Positions 44,845 to 53,587 are shown, counted from the stretch's first letter. The stretch: DNA of 56,477 nt from Xanthobacteraceae bacterium (GCA_019745775.1 JAIESR010000089.1:1-56477); one strand, 5' to 3'. Notes: a model not told the origin generated them from the letters alone. Made by a program: numbers and translations.

Positions 44845-45606
44845 TTACGTCGTCTGCTGGCGGTCGCCGTCGATCGGCAGCGCCTGGCCCGAGATCGATT
44901 TTGCCGCATCCGACGCCAGGAACACCGCCAGGGCCGCCACGTCGCGCGGATCGACGAACGTCTTGAGCGATTGATTGGCGAGCGCGCGGGTCTTGATCTC
45001 CTCGACCGACCGGCCGCCGACTCTCGCCCGCGCATCGTAGACGCGGTCAAGCCGCGGCCCGGCGACGGCACCCGGCAGGATCGCATTCACGCGGATGCCG
45101 AATTCGCCGAGCTCCATCGACAGCGTCTTGGTGAAGCCGATCAGGCCCCATTTGGTGGTTGCATAGGGGCTGCGGTTCGGATAGCCGAGCCGGCCGGCGA
45201 CCGACGACATGTTGATGATGACGCCGGCGGCCGAGCGCCTGAGATGCGGGATCGCACAGCGCGTCACGTTGAAGGTGCCGTTGAGATTGACCGCGACCAC
45301 CTTCTCCCATTCGTCGGGATCCATCGCCTCGACCGGGTCGGTCGGTCCTGCGATGCCGGCATTGTTGACCAGCACGTCGAGGCCGCCGAGCGCGGCGGCG
45401 CCGGCCGCGACCATGTCCTCGACGTCGCGGCGGTCGGCGACGTCGCAGCGCGTGGTGAGCGCGCCCGGCAATGCCGTCGCGAACGACGTGAGCGCGTCGG
45501 CGTCGATATCGCAGACGAACACGCGGGCGCCGGTGGCGGCGAACGCGCGCGCGATCTCGCTGCCGATGCCGGACGCTCCGGCGGTGATCAGAACGCGCTG
45601 CGCCAT
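44845..45606 (-). CDS. Short-chain dehydrogenase/reductase
   Basis: The 253-residue product is a classical SDR that uses NAD(P). It has the cofactor loop TAGASGIGSEIA (about 8-19), NNAG (about 81-84), the catalytic serine in INMSSVAG and YATTK (catalytic tyrosine and lysine, about 148-152). The acidic residue after strand 2 (FVCDIDAD) favours NAD over NADP. GGAG lies about 9 bases before ATG 45606. It is convergent with the HD-GYP gene (16-base gap) and divergent from the fifth Bug protein. The substrate is unknown; the Bug neighbour suggests organic-acid metabolism. Confidence 0.9.
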   Translation of the reverse strand: MAQRVLITAGASGIGSEIARAFAATGARVFVCDIDADALTSFATALPGALTTRCDVADRRDVEDMVAAGAAALGGLDVLVNNAGIAGPTDPVEAMDPDEWEKVVAVNLNGTFNVTRCAIPHLRRSAAGVIINMSSVAGRLGYPNRSPYATTKWGLIGFTKTLSMELGEFGIRVNAILPGAVAGPRLDRVYDARARVGGRSVEEIKTRALANQSLKTFVDPRDVAALAVFLASDAAKSISGQALPIDGDRQQTT

Positions 45607-45706
45607 GGGGTTGTCTCCTGTGCGCGACCTTAGCACGGTTCCGGATTGACCAAGGCGAATCCGGCACTAGGCTGCCCCTCAAAGAGAAAGCACGGGGGAG
45701 GTGCCC

Positions 45707-46678
45707 ATGCGGACGCATAACGCCATCAAGGCGGCGCTGCTATTCTGTCTTTGCCTTGGCATTGCTTGGGCGCCAAACGCCGCGCGACCGGAAGCGGCGC
45801 GCACCATCAAGGTCGTGATCTCGGTGCCGCCGGGCGGCACCATCGATCTCCTGGTGCGGACGATCGCCGACTATCTCGGGCGTACGCATGGACAAACGAT
45901 CGTGGTCGAGAGCCGGCCGGGCGCCGGCTCGATCATCGCGGCGGAGACGGTGGCGCGCGCGGCGCCGGACGGCGGCACCTTGCTGGTCAATTCGAACGGC
46001 CAGATGATCAGCCCGCTGATACGCAAGGTCAATTTCGACCCGCGCACCAGCTTCGAGCCGATCTGCTTCCTGGTCGATTCGCCGCAAGTGCTCGTCGTCA
46101 ACAGCAAGTCGCCCTACCGGACGCTGCGCGATCTCGTCGATGCCGCGCGCGCACGGCCGGGCGAGCTCTCGATCTCGACGGTCGGGCCCTTGACGACCCA
46201 GCACATCGCAGTCGAGCGATTCAAGCGTCTCGCCGGCATCGATCTCACCTATGTGCCCTTCACCGGCGGTGCGCCCGCCATCAATGCGCTGCTCGGCGGG
46301 CACGTCACGGCGGTGCTCCAGAATTTCTCGGAGGCGGGCGAGCAGGTCCGCGCCGGCGCATTGCGCGCGCTGGCCACTCCGTCGCGCAGCCGGGTCCCGC
46401 CGCTGCCCGACGTGCCGACCATCGCCGAGTCCGGCTATCAGGATTTCGTCGCCGAGGTCTGGTTCGGCCTGGTCGCGCCGGCGAAGACGCCGCAGCCGAT
46501 CCTCACGCAATACATCGAATGGTTCGGCGGCGCGATCGAGGCGCCCGAGGTCAAGGCCAAGCTCGTCGCCTCGGCGCTCTACCCCAACCGCCGCTGCGGC
46601 GCCGACTTCGCAGCGCACATCCAGCGCCAGGTCGACGAGTTCACCCGCGTGATCGCGGAGCTTAAGCTCAAGGGTTAG
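45707..46678 (+). CDS. Bug/TctC-family periplasmic substrate-binding protein (fifth copy)
   Basis: The 323-residue product has a signal peptide (about 1-30) and the Bug core: VVISVPPGGTIDLLVRTIAD, VVESRPGAGSIIAAETVARA, DGGTLLVNSNGQ and LTYVPFTGGAPAINALLGGH. It is more distant from the four tandem copies at 2.2-6.5 kb than they are from one another. GGGGGAGG lies 6 bases before ATG 45707; the GTG at 45701 is less likely. No transporter subunits lie beside it. It diverges from an SDR gene (100-base gap). Confidence 0.9.
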   Translation: MRTHNAIKAALLFCLCLGIAWAPNAARPEAARTIKVVISVPPGGTIDLLVRTIADYLGRTHGQTIVVESRPGAGSIIAAETVARAAPDGGTLLVNSNGQMISPLIRKVNFDPRTSFEPICFLVDSPQVLVVNSKSPYRTLRDLVDAARARPGELSISTVGPLTTQHIAVERFKRLAGIDLTYVPFTGGAPAINALLGGHVTAVLQNFSEAGEQVRAGALRALATPSRSRVPPLPDVPTIAESGYQDFVAEVWFGLVAPAKTPQPILTQYIEWFGGAIEAPEVKAKLVASALYPNRRCGADFAAHIQRQVDEFTRVIAELKLKG

Positions 46679-46706
46679 TATTTTGTCGTATCGCGCAAAG
46701 TTTGCG

Positions 46707-47033
46707 CTAGACGCCGCCGCGAATGTCCTCGAACGCGCGGACTCCTCGGGCGGTCGGGACCAGCAGCCTCTTGAACACCTCGATGCTCGTCGTCTTCACC
46801 GGCCGGAAATTCCGGCTGTTGAACGCCGGCTCGCCGAAGCCGGCGGCGAACCAGGTGCACGGATTGAGGATCTCGTGGAAGCAGAAGCCGACCAGCGGGC
46901 CTTCCACGTGAATCTCGCGGATGGTGTAGATCGAATGCAGGATCGGAAAGTTGCGCACGGTCTGGCGCCAGCGCATGTCGCGCGAGAACCGATCGTTCAC
47001 GCAGACGATCTGTTGTCCGACATGGAAGCTCAT
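46707..47033 (-). CDS. Conserved small protein of unknown function
   Basis: The 108-residue product starts MSFHVGQQIVCVNDRF and continues FPILHSIYTIREIHVEGP, FCFHEILNPCTWFAAGFGEP and FRPVKTTSIEVFKRLLVPT. The GQ.V.CV.D start and YTIR.I strand suggest a small beta-barrel fold, as seen in many rhizobial short proteins. No signal peptide. I do not recognise a named family. It stands alone between the convergent Bug gene (28-base gap) and the permease gene. Confidence 0.7.
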   Translation of the reverse strand: MSFHVGQQIVCVNDRFSRDMRWRQTVRNFPILHSIYTIREIHVEGPLVGFCFHEILNPCTWFAAGFGEPAFNSRNFRPVKTTSIEVFKRLLVPTARGVRAFEDIRGGV

Positions 47034-47143
47034 GGGGTGCGTCCGTAGCGTTGAGGCGCGCGGACGCTATTTTTGCAATGAGGCAAAATCCGGAAATCTC
47101 GGCGACATGACCAATTTGTCATGTCGCTTCCCGCGTCGTGTCG

Positions 47144-48457
47144 CTACGGCGACTTGATCGCGCGTCCGGTCCAGAGCCGATAGGCCCATTCCGCTGCAAA
47201 CGATAGCGCTGCGATGACGAGGAGCGCGACGATCGCGGCCGGCTGCTGCCGCCACGTATAGATGCCGAGCATGACGAACATCGCCAGGCACGTGATCAGC
47301 GACAGCCAGACGATGATCGCGTTCGCACCGGTCTGCTCGAGCACGCGCAGATGGCCGGCGTTCACGGCGGCGTAGACCAACAGGAATGCGGCGCTGCCCA
47401 TCATCGCGATGCCGGAGAGGTCGAACGCGAGCGTCACCAGCACCACCAGGCCGGCCGTGAGGAGCAGCCCGCCGGTCGCGTCCCGCCAGACCGACCCGGA
47501 GAGCCGCGCGGGCAATTCGCCGTCGCGCGCGATCATGTAGCAGACATTGGCGGAGCCGAAGAGCGTGGCGTTGATCGCCGACGCGGTGGAGAACAGCGCG
47601 GCGATCGCGATCAGGCGGAAGCCGAATTCGCCGAGGAAGGGTTTCGCCGCTTCTGCGAGCGCGTAGTCGCGCGCGTGCTCGATCTGCGTATCGGTGAGGT
47701 TGCCGCTGACCGTGATCGAGACCGCGAGGTAGATGGTGATGACGAGGATCACGCTGGTATAGAGCGCGCGCGGCAGCATGGTCCTGGGATCGCGCATGTC
47801 GCGCGCGGCATTGGTGACGAGGCCGAAGCCTTCATAGCCGATGAACAGGACGCCGGCCCCGAACAGGATCGCGGCCGCTTCCGGCCACAGTGCCGGCGAG
47901 AGATTGCCGGGCTTCACGAAGAACAGCCCGGCGCCGGCGAACAGGACGAGGATCGCGACCTTGATCGCGACGATCACCGTCTCCCAGCGCCCCATGTCGC
48001 GGGCGCCGAAGGCGTTCACCACGGTCAGCAGCAGCACGGCGCCGAGCGCCAGCGCCTTCACCAGCATCGGCGAGGGCGTGGTGGTGATGAAGGTCGCGGC
48101 GTAGCTGCCGAACGCCACGGCGTAGAGCGCCAGCGAGATGATGTAGCCCGCCCACATGAACAGGTTGAGCCCGCCGGCCAGCACGCCGTCGCCGAAGCTC
48201 TTCACCAGGAAATGCACCGCGCCGCCGGCGGACGGGAAGGTCGCGCCGAGCTTGGCGTAGGAATAAGTCGAGAGCAGCGCCACCACGCCGCCGATCGCGA
48301 AGGCGAGCCACATCGCGTTGCCGGCCGCGCTCGCGACCACGCCCAGGATCGAAAAGATGCCGGCGCCGACCATGCCGCCGATTCCGATCGACACCGCCGC
48401 CGCCATGCCGATCTGGCCGGAGCCGGAGGTGGTGGTAGTCGAGGGCGATTGGGACAT
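47144..48457 (-). CDS. APC-superfamily amino acid permease
   Basis: The 437-residue product has twelve membrane segments. The first contains the unwound substrate-binding stretch GIGGMVGAGIFSILGVVASA (about 20-39), typical of APC transporters. Others include YSYAKLGATFPSAGG (end of helix 2) and FIGYEGFGLVTNAARDMRDP (helix 6). It should import amino acids or related compounds with protons; the substrate is unknown. ATG 48457 is preferred over upstream codons that add 38 polar residues. Confidence 0.9.
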   Translation of the reverse strand: MSQSPSTTTTSGSGQIGMAAAVSIGIGGMVGAGIFSILGVVASAAGNAMWLAFAIGGVVALLSTYSYAKLGATFPSAGGAVHFLVKSFGDGVLAGGLNLFMWAGYIISLALYAVAFGSYAATFITTTPSPMLVKALALGAVLLLTVVNAFGARDMGRWETVIVAIKVAILVLFAGAGLFFVKPGNLSPALWPEAAAILFGAGVLFIGYEGFGLVTNAARDMRDPRTMLPRALYTSVILVITIYLAVSITVSGNLTDTQIEHARDYALAEAAKPFLGEFGFRLIAIAALFSTASAINATLFGSANVCYMIARDGELPARLSGSVWRDATGGLLLTAGLVVLVTLAFDLSGIAMMGSAAFLLVYAAVNAGHLRVLEQTGANAIIVWLSLITCLAMFVMLGIYTWRQQPAAIVALLVIAALSFAAEWAYRLWTGRAIKSP

Positions 48458-48563
48458 GCTGATTCTCGCGACCCATGGGTGCCGTGAGTTTACTAGCACC
48501 GCTACGGGAATTTGACTCGTCCCCGCCACATGATGCGCTGGCAGTTGGTCGGGACTCGTGCCG

Positions 48564-48714
48564 CGACTCACCCTCCCCCTTGTGGGGAGGGTCGCGAGCG
48601 AAGTGAGCGAGGTGGGGGTGGTGCCTATATGGCAGACCCCTACCCACGGCCCCTCCCCACCATCAGGGCGCTTACGCCCGTCTTCGACGGGCTATGGGGG
48701 AGGGGAGCGAGAGA
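48564..48714. repeat. Family E palindromic element
   Basis: CCTCCCC/GGGGAGG hairpins at the left (ACCCTCCCCCTTGTGGGGAGGG) and right (CCCCTCCCCACC...GGGGGAGGGG) surround paired arms such as GCGCTTACGCCCGTC. Ends CGACTCACCC and GGGGAGCGAG are imperfectly inverted. It lies between the permease gene and the TauE/SafE gene. Confidence 0.7.
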
Positions 48715-48747
48715 CCCGTCGCACCTCGCCGTGCGTCATCAGCAAGA

Positions 48748-49506
48748 TCAGCGCGCGGCGGTTTCCGAAATGACCAGCATCGTCGCGCCGTGGATGATGT
48801 AGTAGCTGGCGATGGTCGCGATGATGCGGTTCGCCCACAGGCGGTACTGGTGGTCGCTCATCATCTCCAGGAAGCGCCTGGCGGCGGTGGTGCCGATCAT
48901 CGACGCGACGATGGCGAGCACCGCGAGCACCGGATCGAGCGTGCCGGCCTGCTCGATGATGCCGCCGAAATAGGCGAGCTTGAGCGTGTGGCTGATGATC
49001 TGGCACATCGCCTTGGTGGCGACGATCTCGCGGCGGTCGAGCTTGCCGCCGAGGAAGAAGCTGTCGATCAGCGGCCCGGCGACGCCGGTCAGCAGCATCA
49101 AGGTCATGCAGACCACGCCGTAGACGATGCCCTGGGCATGGCTTTCCGGATCGGGCTGCCAGCCGGTCGGAAACAGCCTCACCAGGAACGGGGTGACCCC
49201 CAGGAAAATGAGCGCTACCGGGGTGCTTGGGACGTAGCGGAACAGCGACCAGGCACCGAGCGCGAGCACGCAGCCGAACACATAGGCGGCGACCGGCGCC
49301 CAGCGCACATGCTTGCGCCAGAGCAGGCCGCGCCAGCCGTTCGAGGCGATCTGGGTGACCGCGTGCAGCACCATGGCGGTCTGGACCGGCAGCAGTACCA
49401 GCAGAACGCCGATCAGGATCAGGCCGCCGGCCATGCCGAAGATGCCCGACAGGAACGAGGTCGCGACCATCACCAGGCAGAGCAACAGGATCATCAGCGG
49501 GGTCAT
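48748..49506 (-). CDS. TauE/SafE-family membrane exporter
   Basis: The 252-residue product has eight membrane segments in two repeats. The first repeat starts FLSGIFGMAGGLILIGVLLV (about 19-38) and the second has LLTGVAGPLIDSFFLGGKL (about 138-156), the internal duplication of TauE/SafE (DUF81) anion exporters. These move sulfite, sulfonates or other organic anions. It diverges from a LysR-type regulator (110-base gap), which probably controls it. Confidence 0.88.
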   Translation of the reverse strand: MTPLMILLLCLVMVATSFLSGIFGMAGGLILIGVLLVLLPVQTAMVLHAVTQIASNGWRGLLWRKHVRWAPVAAYVFGCVLALGAWSLFRYVPSTPVALIFLGVTPFLVRLFPTGWQPDPESHAQGIVYGVVCMTLMLLTGVAGPLIDSFFLGGKLDRREIVATKAMCQIISHTLKLAYFGGIIEQAGTLDPVLAVLAIVASMIGTTAARRFLEMMSDHQYRLWANRIIATIASYYIIHGATMLVISETAAR

Positions 49507-49616
49507 GGGATATCTTTGGGCGGTCCTTCCCTGCCGTCCGTGGTGCGCCCATTGAGGCCGAAACACAAACCGAGTTATATTGGCCTAGCATCAACTTTAT
49601 TGAGGCTGATCCCTCG

Positions 49617-50495
49617 ATGCGCAGGCTGCCCTATCTCAACGGCATCAAGGCGTTCGAGGCGGCTGCCCGCCAGGGCAGCTTTGCTGCGGCGGCGGGCGAG
49701 TTGAACGTCTCGGCGGCGGCGATCAGCCGGATGGTGCATCTTCTGGAGGAGCGGCTCGGCGTGGCTTTGTTCGAGCGCAAGGCCAACCGGCTGGCGCTGA
49801 CGCCGACCGGCCACACCTATCAGGCCGGGCTCACCACCATCTTCGACGCGCTGGCGAACCTCACCAGCCAGGTGACGTCGTCGGCGGGCGAGCGCGTGCT
49901 CACCATCGGCGTCGGGCCGACCTTCGCGATCCGCTGGCTCATCCCGCGGCTGGCGGATTTCCAGAAGGTCGAGCCCGACATCGAGGTGCGGTTCACGACC
50001 GGCGGCGTGGCGGCGCCGTTCGCCGACGACTGGACCTGCGGGATCACGCTCGGCGACGGCGATTGGCCGGGCCTCGTCGCCGAGCGCATGTTCGCCGCCG
50101 ACCTCACGCCGGTGTGCGCGCCGCGCCTCGCCGCGCGCCTGAAGCGCATTGGCGATCTCGGCGCCGCGACGCTGTTGCGCGTCGCGCATGCGAAAGACGA
50201 CTGGCCGCGCTGGCTCAAGGCCGCAGGCGCAGGCCGCATCGCCGCCAAAGGCCCGGAGTTCGAATATTACGGGCAGGCAATCCAGGCGGCCGCCGACGGC
50301 GTCGGCGTCGCAATGGGCATCCGTCCGTATATCGACGACGATCTCGCGGCCGGACGGCTGGTGGCGCCGTTCGCGCTCACGGTGCCCAAGGGCCAGCAGT
50401 GGTATCTCGTCTATCGCGACTTCCGGAAGGACCAGCGCGACTTCGTGGCATTTCGCAAATGGCTGCTGCGCGCTTCACGTAGACGTGCAAGCTGA
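49617..50495 (+). CDS. LysR-family transcriptional regulator (GcvA-like)
   Basis: The 292-residue product has an N-terminal winged helix-turn-helix (about 5-63) with LNGIKAFEAAARQGSFAAAA and LNVSAAAISRMVHLLEERLG, and a periplasmic-binding-protein-like effector domain (about 92-290). The NGIKAFEAAAR start and VSRMVHLLE-type helix resemble GcvA regulators. The ATG at 49617 lies 110 bases from the divergent TauE/SafE start, the usual autoregulated LysR layout. The effector is unknown. Confidence 0.9.
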   Translation: MRRLPYLNGIKAFEAAARQGSFAAAAGELNVSAAAISRMVHLLEERLGVALFERKANRLALTPTGHTYQAGLTTIFDALANLTSQVTSSAGERVLTIGVGPTFAIRWLIPRLADFQKVEPDIEVRFTTGGVAAPFADDWTCGITLGDGDWPGLVAERMFAADLTPVCAPRLAARLKRIGDLGAATLLRVAHAKDDWPRWLKAAGAGRIAAKGPEFEYYGQAIQAAADGVGVAMGIRPYIDDDLAAGRLVAPFALTVPKGQQWYLVYRDFRKDQRDFVAFRKWLLRASRRRAS

Positions 50496-50503
50496 CGGCC
50501 TCT

Positions 50504-50585
50504 CCTCCGCTCATGCCCGCGAAAGCGGGCATCCAGATCTTGTTTTTCGACTCTGGGTCCCCGCTTGCGCGGGGACGAGCGGAGG
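50504..50585. repeat. Family A palindromic element (complete)
   Basis: CCTCCGCT (50504-50511) is exactly inverted at 50578-50585. Inside are ATGCCCGCGAAAGCGGGCAT and GTCCCCGCTTGCGCGGGGAC hairpins. It lies between the convergent LysR and protease genes. Confidence 0.88.
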
Positions 50586-50591
50586 ACGGCG

Positions 50592-51626
50592 CTAGCCCGC
50601 CACCGCCACGCGCTCGATCGGCGTCAGCTCGAAGCTGCGCAGCCGACCGAGCCGCAACACGTCGACGGCGACGCGCTTGCCGATCCGGCTGCGGTCGAGC
50701 AGGCGGATCAGATCGTCGACGCCGGTGACCGGCTCGCCGTCGAGCCGCACCACGAGGTCGTGCGAGAGCAGCCCGGCCTGGCTCGCCGGGCCATTCTGGT
50801 CGAGCGAGGTGAGCATCGCGCCGAGCCGGTTCTCGATGCCGGCTTCGATCGCGTGCCGGCGCGGCACCGGCACGGTCTGGGCCGCGACGCCGATATGGGC
50901 GCGCCGCACGCGGCCGTGCATGATGATCTCGCTCAGCACGTGGTTGGCGGTGTTGCTCGCGACCGCGAAGCAGATGCCCTGCGCACCCATGATCACCGCG
51001 GTATTGATGCCGATCACCTCGCCGCGCGACGACACCAGCGGGCCGCCGGAATTGCCGGGGTTTAGGGCCGCGTCGGTCTGGATCACGTCCTCGATCATGC
51101 GGCCAGTCGTTGCACGCAAGGAGCGCCCGAGCGCCGAGATCACGCCGGCGGTCACCGTCGACTCGAAGCCGAGCGGATTGCCGATCGCGATCGCGAGATG
51201 GCCGCGCTTGAGGGCCTTGGAATCGCCGAGCGGCGCGAACGCGAAGCTGCGGGCGGCGTCGGCGCGCAACAGCGCGAGGTCGGTGTCGGGATCGATGCCG
51301 AGCAGCCGCGCCTCGGTGGTACGTCCCTCGGTGTCGGACAGGCGGATTTCGCGCGCGCCGTTGACCACGTGGGCATTGGTCAGCGCGAGGCCGTCCGGCG
51401 AGATCACGACGCCCGAGCCGGTGCCGCCGCGCGGCTTGCCGTCGACGCGTTCGCGGGTGTCGACGCGCACCACCGCCGCGCCGACGGTCTCGACGACCGA
51501 CGACACCGCTTCCGAATAGGCGTCGAACAGCGCGCGCTCGTCGGCGACGCTGTCCGCGCGCGCGGGCGCGGCCGGCGCCTCGGCGCTGTCGGGGTCCAGG
51601 AGATAGGCGAGACGGGTATCGAGCAT
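50592..51626 (-). CDS. S1C trypsin-like serine protease with PDZ domain (HtrA-like)
   Basis: The 344-residue product has a protease domain with the full triad: H86 (TNAHVV), D116 (DTDLALL) and S193 (NPGNSGGPL). A single PDZ domain follows (about 245-335, with LLSHDLVVRLDGEPVTGVDD). Most HtrA proteins start with a signal peptide; this one starts MLDTRLAYLLDPDSAEAP and has none, so it is probably cytoplasmic. ATG 51626 and GTG 51632 are both possible. It stands alone before the divergent pgsA gene (231-base gap, nothing else seen there). Confidence 0.9.
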   Translation of the reverse strand: MLDTRLAYLLDPDSAEAPAAPARADSVADERALFDAYSEAVSSVVETVGAAVVRVDTRERVDGKPRGGTGSGVVISPDGLALTNAHVVNGAREIRLSDTEGRTTEARLLGIDPDTDLALLRADAARSFAFAPLGDSKALKRGHLAIAIGNPLGFESTVTAGVISALGRSLRATTGRMIEDVIQTDAALNPGNSGGPLVSSRGEVIGINTAVIMGAQGICFAVASNTANHVLSEIIMHGRVRRAHIGVAAQTVPVPRRHAIEAGIENRLGAMLTSLDQNGPASQAGLLSHDLVVRLDGEPVTGVDDLIRLLDRSRIGKRVAVDVLRLGRLRSFELTPIERVAVAG

Positions 51627-51857
51627 GGGCACTCACGCGATATGGTTGTCGGAGATTAAACTTTATGTGGTTCCCCGGTGCCCGGTTTGAAAGGTGGCGG
51701 CTGCAAGCCAGGGCAGCGGCCGCGACATGCTGGCGGTGGACGATGACGGCAAATTGACTGGGCGGCCGCAAATCCGGCGCCAAGCGCGCAAATATCCATG
51801 GTGAGTATTGCGCCGCCGACCCTTTTGACTCGCGGCAAACAGGATTACATTCGAATC

Positions 51858-52478
51858 ATGGATGGCGTGACGAGCAGGCCAGTTCCCACCCGGCCGTTGC
51901 CGGCGCGCCCGTTTGCGCTGCCGAACCTGCTCACCTATGCCCGCATTGCTGCCGTGCCGGTGGTGGTGCTGTGTATCTATTTCCAGGAGGTTCCGCGCGC
52001 CGGCGAATATCTGCGCTGGGTGGCGCTCGTGGTGTTCATCGCGGCCGGCGTGACAGACTTTCTCGATGGCTATTTCGCGCGCAAGTTCGGCGAGTTCACC
52101 ACCTTCGGCCGGATGCTGGACCCGATCGCCGACAAGCTTCTGGTATCCGCATGCCTGCTGATGCTGGTGTACGACCAGACCATCGGCGGCTGGTCGGTGT
52201 TCGCGGCGGTCGTGATCCTGTGCCGCGAGATCCTGGTCTCGGGCCTGCGCGAGTATCTTGCCGGGCTCAACGTCCGCGTCGAGGTGACGCGGCTTGCCAA
52301 ATGGAAGACGACGCTCCAGCTGGTGGCGGTCGGTTTCCTGGTGCTGGGCGATGCCGGCGACGCGATCCTGCCGGTGGTGACGCCGATCGGCCTCTCGCTG
52401 CTGTGGCTGTCGGCGCTGCTGACGCTCTATACCGGCTGGGACTATTTCCGCGCCGGGCTGCGCCATTTGATCGATTGA
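51858..52478 (+). CDS. pgsA: CDP-diacylglycerol--glycerol-3-phosphate 3-phosphatidyltransferase
   Basis: PgsA makes phosphatidylglycerophosphate, the first step to phosphatidylglycerol and cardiolipin, in the inner membrane. The 206-residue product has LPNLLTYARIAAVPVVV at the start. The CDP-alcohol phosphotransferase motif D-X2-D-G-X2-A-R-X8-G-X3-D-X3-D is complete in DFLDGYFARKFGEFTTFGRM followed by LDPIAD. Four or five membrane segments. ATG 51858 is the first reasonable start; upstream codons cross the intergenic region. It leads pgsA-moaD-moaE. Confidence 0.95.
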   Translation: MDGVTSRPVPTRPLPARPFALPNLLTYARIAAVPVVVLCIYFQEVPRAGEYLRWVALVVFIAAGVTDFLDGYFARKFGEFTTFGRMLDPIADKLLVSACLLMLVYDQTIGGWSVFAAVVILCREILVSGLREYLAGLNVRVEVTRLAKWKTTLQLVAVGFLVLGDAGDAILPVVTPIGLSLLWLSALLTLYTGWDYFRAGLRHLID

Positions 52479-52514
52479 TATAGAATTGCCCCTGACTAAC
52501 CCATAGGTGAAGGC

Positions 52515-52766
52515 GTGAAGCTTCTGTATTTCGCATGGGTGCGCGAGCGCGTCGGCAAGCCGCAGGAAGACGTCGAGCTGCCGGCCGGTGTCGCGACCGT
52601 CGGCGACCTGATGGCCTGGCTCGCCAGGCGCGGCGACGAATACGCCCATGCGTTCGAGAACCCGAAGATCATCCGCGCCGCGATCGACCGCGCCCATGTG
52701 CGGCCCGACACGGCGATCGCCGGCGCGCGCGAGATCGCGTTCTTCCCGCCGATGACGGGAGGGTGA
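52515..52766 (+). CDS. moaD: Molybdopterin synthase small subunit MoaD
   Basis: MoaD carries the sulfur for dithiolene formation in molybdenum cofactor synthesis. The 83-residue product has the ubiquitin-like fold start MKLLYFAWVRERVGKPQEDV and ends in the obligatory GG (PPMTGG), which is adenylylated and thiocarboxylated. GTG 52515 is preceded by a weak GTGAAGG. It lies 36 bases after pgsA and 3 bases before moaE. Confidence 0.94.
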   Translation: MKLLYFAWVRERVGKPQEDVELPAGVATVGDLMAWLARRGDEYAHAFENPKIIRAAIDRAHVRPDTAIAGAREIAFFPPMTGG

Positions 52767-52769
52767 GCG

Positions 52770-53261
52770 ATGGGCGCGACCGTCCGCCTCCAGCGTGAGC
52801 CGTTCGACGCCGCCGCCGAGACCGCGGCGCTGACGCGCGGGCGCACCGATATCGGCGCGGTAGTCGCCTTCACCGGCATCTGCCGCGGCGCCGAGGACGG
52901 CGCGCCGATCGCGGCGCTGACGCTCGAGCACTATCCCGGCATGGCCGAGGCCGAGATCGCGCGCCATGTCGAGGAGGCGCAGTCGCGCTGGGCGTTGCTC
53001 GGCGTCACGGTGATCCACCGCTACGGCCGCATCGCGCCGGGCGAGCCGATCGTCCTGGTGCTCACGGCGTCGTCGCATCGCCATGAGGCGTTTGCGGCGG
53101 CTGAATTCCTGATGGACTTCCTCAAGACCCGCGCGCCGTTCTGGAAGCAGGTGGAAGCCGCCGGCGCGACGAGCTGGGTAGAGGCGAAGCAGTCCGACGA
53201 CTCGGCCGCCGAACGCTGGTCCGGCGCCGCCGCGCGCCGCCGGCGCGACGCGGCAGAGTAG
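52770..53261 (+). CDS. moaE: Molybdopterin synthase catalytic subunit MoaE
   Basis: MoaE converts precursor Z (cPMP) to molybdopterin with MoaD thiocarboxylate. The 163-residue product has GAVVAFTGICRG (about 28-39), LTLEHYPGMAEAEI, VIHRYGRIAPGEPIVLVLTA (about 83-102) and HRHEAFAAAEFLMDFLKTRA. The active-site lysines fall in KTRAPFWKQVE. Length is typical. It completes the pgsA-moaD-moaE transcript; no other moa genes are in the window. Confidence 0.95.
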   Translation: MGATVRLQREPFDAAAETAALTRGRTDIGAVVAFTGICRGAEDGAPIAALTLEHYPGMAEAEIARHVEEAQSRWALLGVTVIHRYGRIAPGEPIVLVLTASSHRHEAFAAAEFLMDFLKTRAPFWKQVEAAGATSWVEAKQSDDSAAERWSGAAARRRRDAAE

Positions 53262-53278
53262 CCGCCCGGGCCTTCGGA

Positions 53279-53332
53279 AAAAGAAAAAGCGCCGGACGAC
53301 ATCGCTCGGGGGGCGGGAGAGTCATCCGGCGC
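53279..53332 (-). terminator. Rho-independent terminator of the small gene at 53379-53561
   Basis: GCGCCGGACGAC (53289-53300) pairs with GTCATCCGGCGC (53321-53332) with one mismatch. On the minus strand the stem is followed by TTTTTCTTTT (complement of 53279-53288). A second perfect hairpin, GCGTGGCGT/ACGCCACGC (53335-53343, 53354-53362), lies between it and the gene. It faces moaE, so it separates the two convergent units. Confidence 0.8.
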
Positions 53333-53378
53333 GTGCGTGGCGTGAGGGAGGGGACGCCACGCTATTGAGGTAACGGCT

Positions 53379-53561
53379 TCAGCAGCAATTCGTTGCAGTC
53401 AAGAATGCGCTGCGTGACGGCTGCAGTTGCGTGTGATCGAGCGTCGACACGATCGCGCTGAGCATTTCCCTCAATTCCTCCGGATCGACACCGTCGGCCG
53501 CCATCACCGTCCGCACCAGCGGATCGGCGAGGGCGGTCTTTAATGTGAACTCCTGTCTCAT
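53379..53561 (-). CDS. Small protein of unknown function
   Basis: The 60-residue product reads MRQEFTLKTALADPLVRTVM, then AADGVDPEELREMLSAIVST and a C-terminus ending in two cysteines (TATNCC). AAGGA lies 7 bases before ATG 53561, and a strong terminator follows the stop, so it is likely a real, separately transcribed gene. It is predicted to be helical with no signal peptide. I do not recognise the family. Confidence 0.7.
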   Translation of the reverse strand: MRQEFTLKTALADPLVRTVMAADGVDPEELREMLSAIVSTLDHTQLQPSRSAFLTATNCC

Positions 53562-53587
53562 GGTTCTTTCCTTACGTAACGTTCCGC

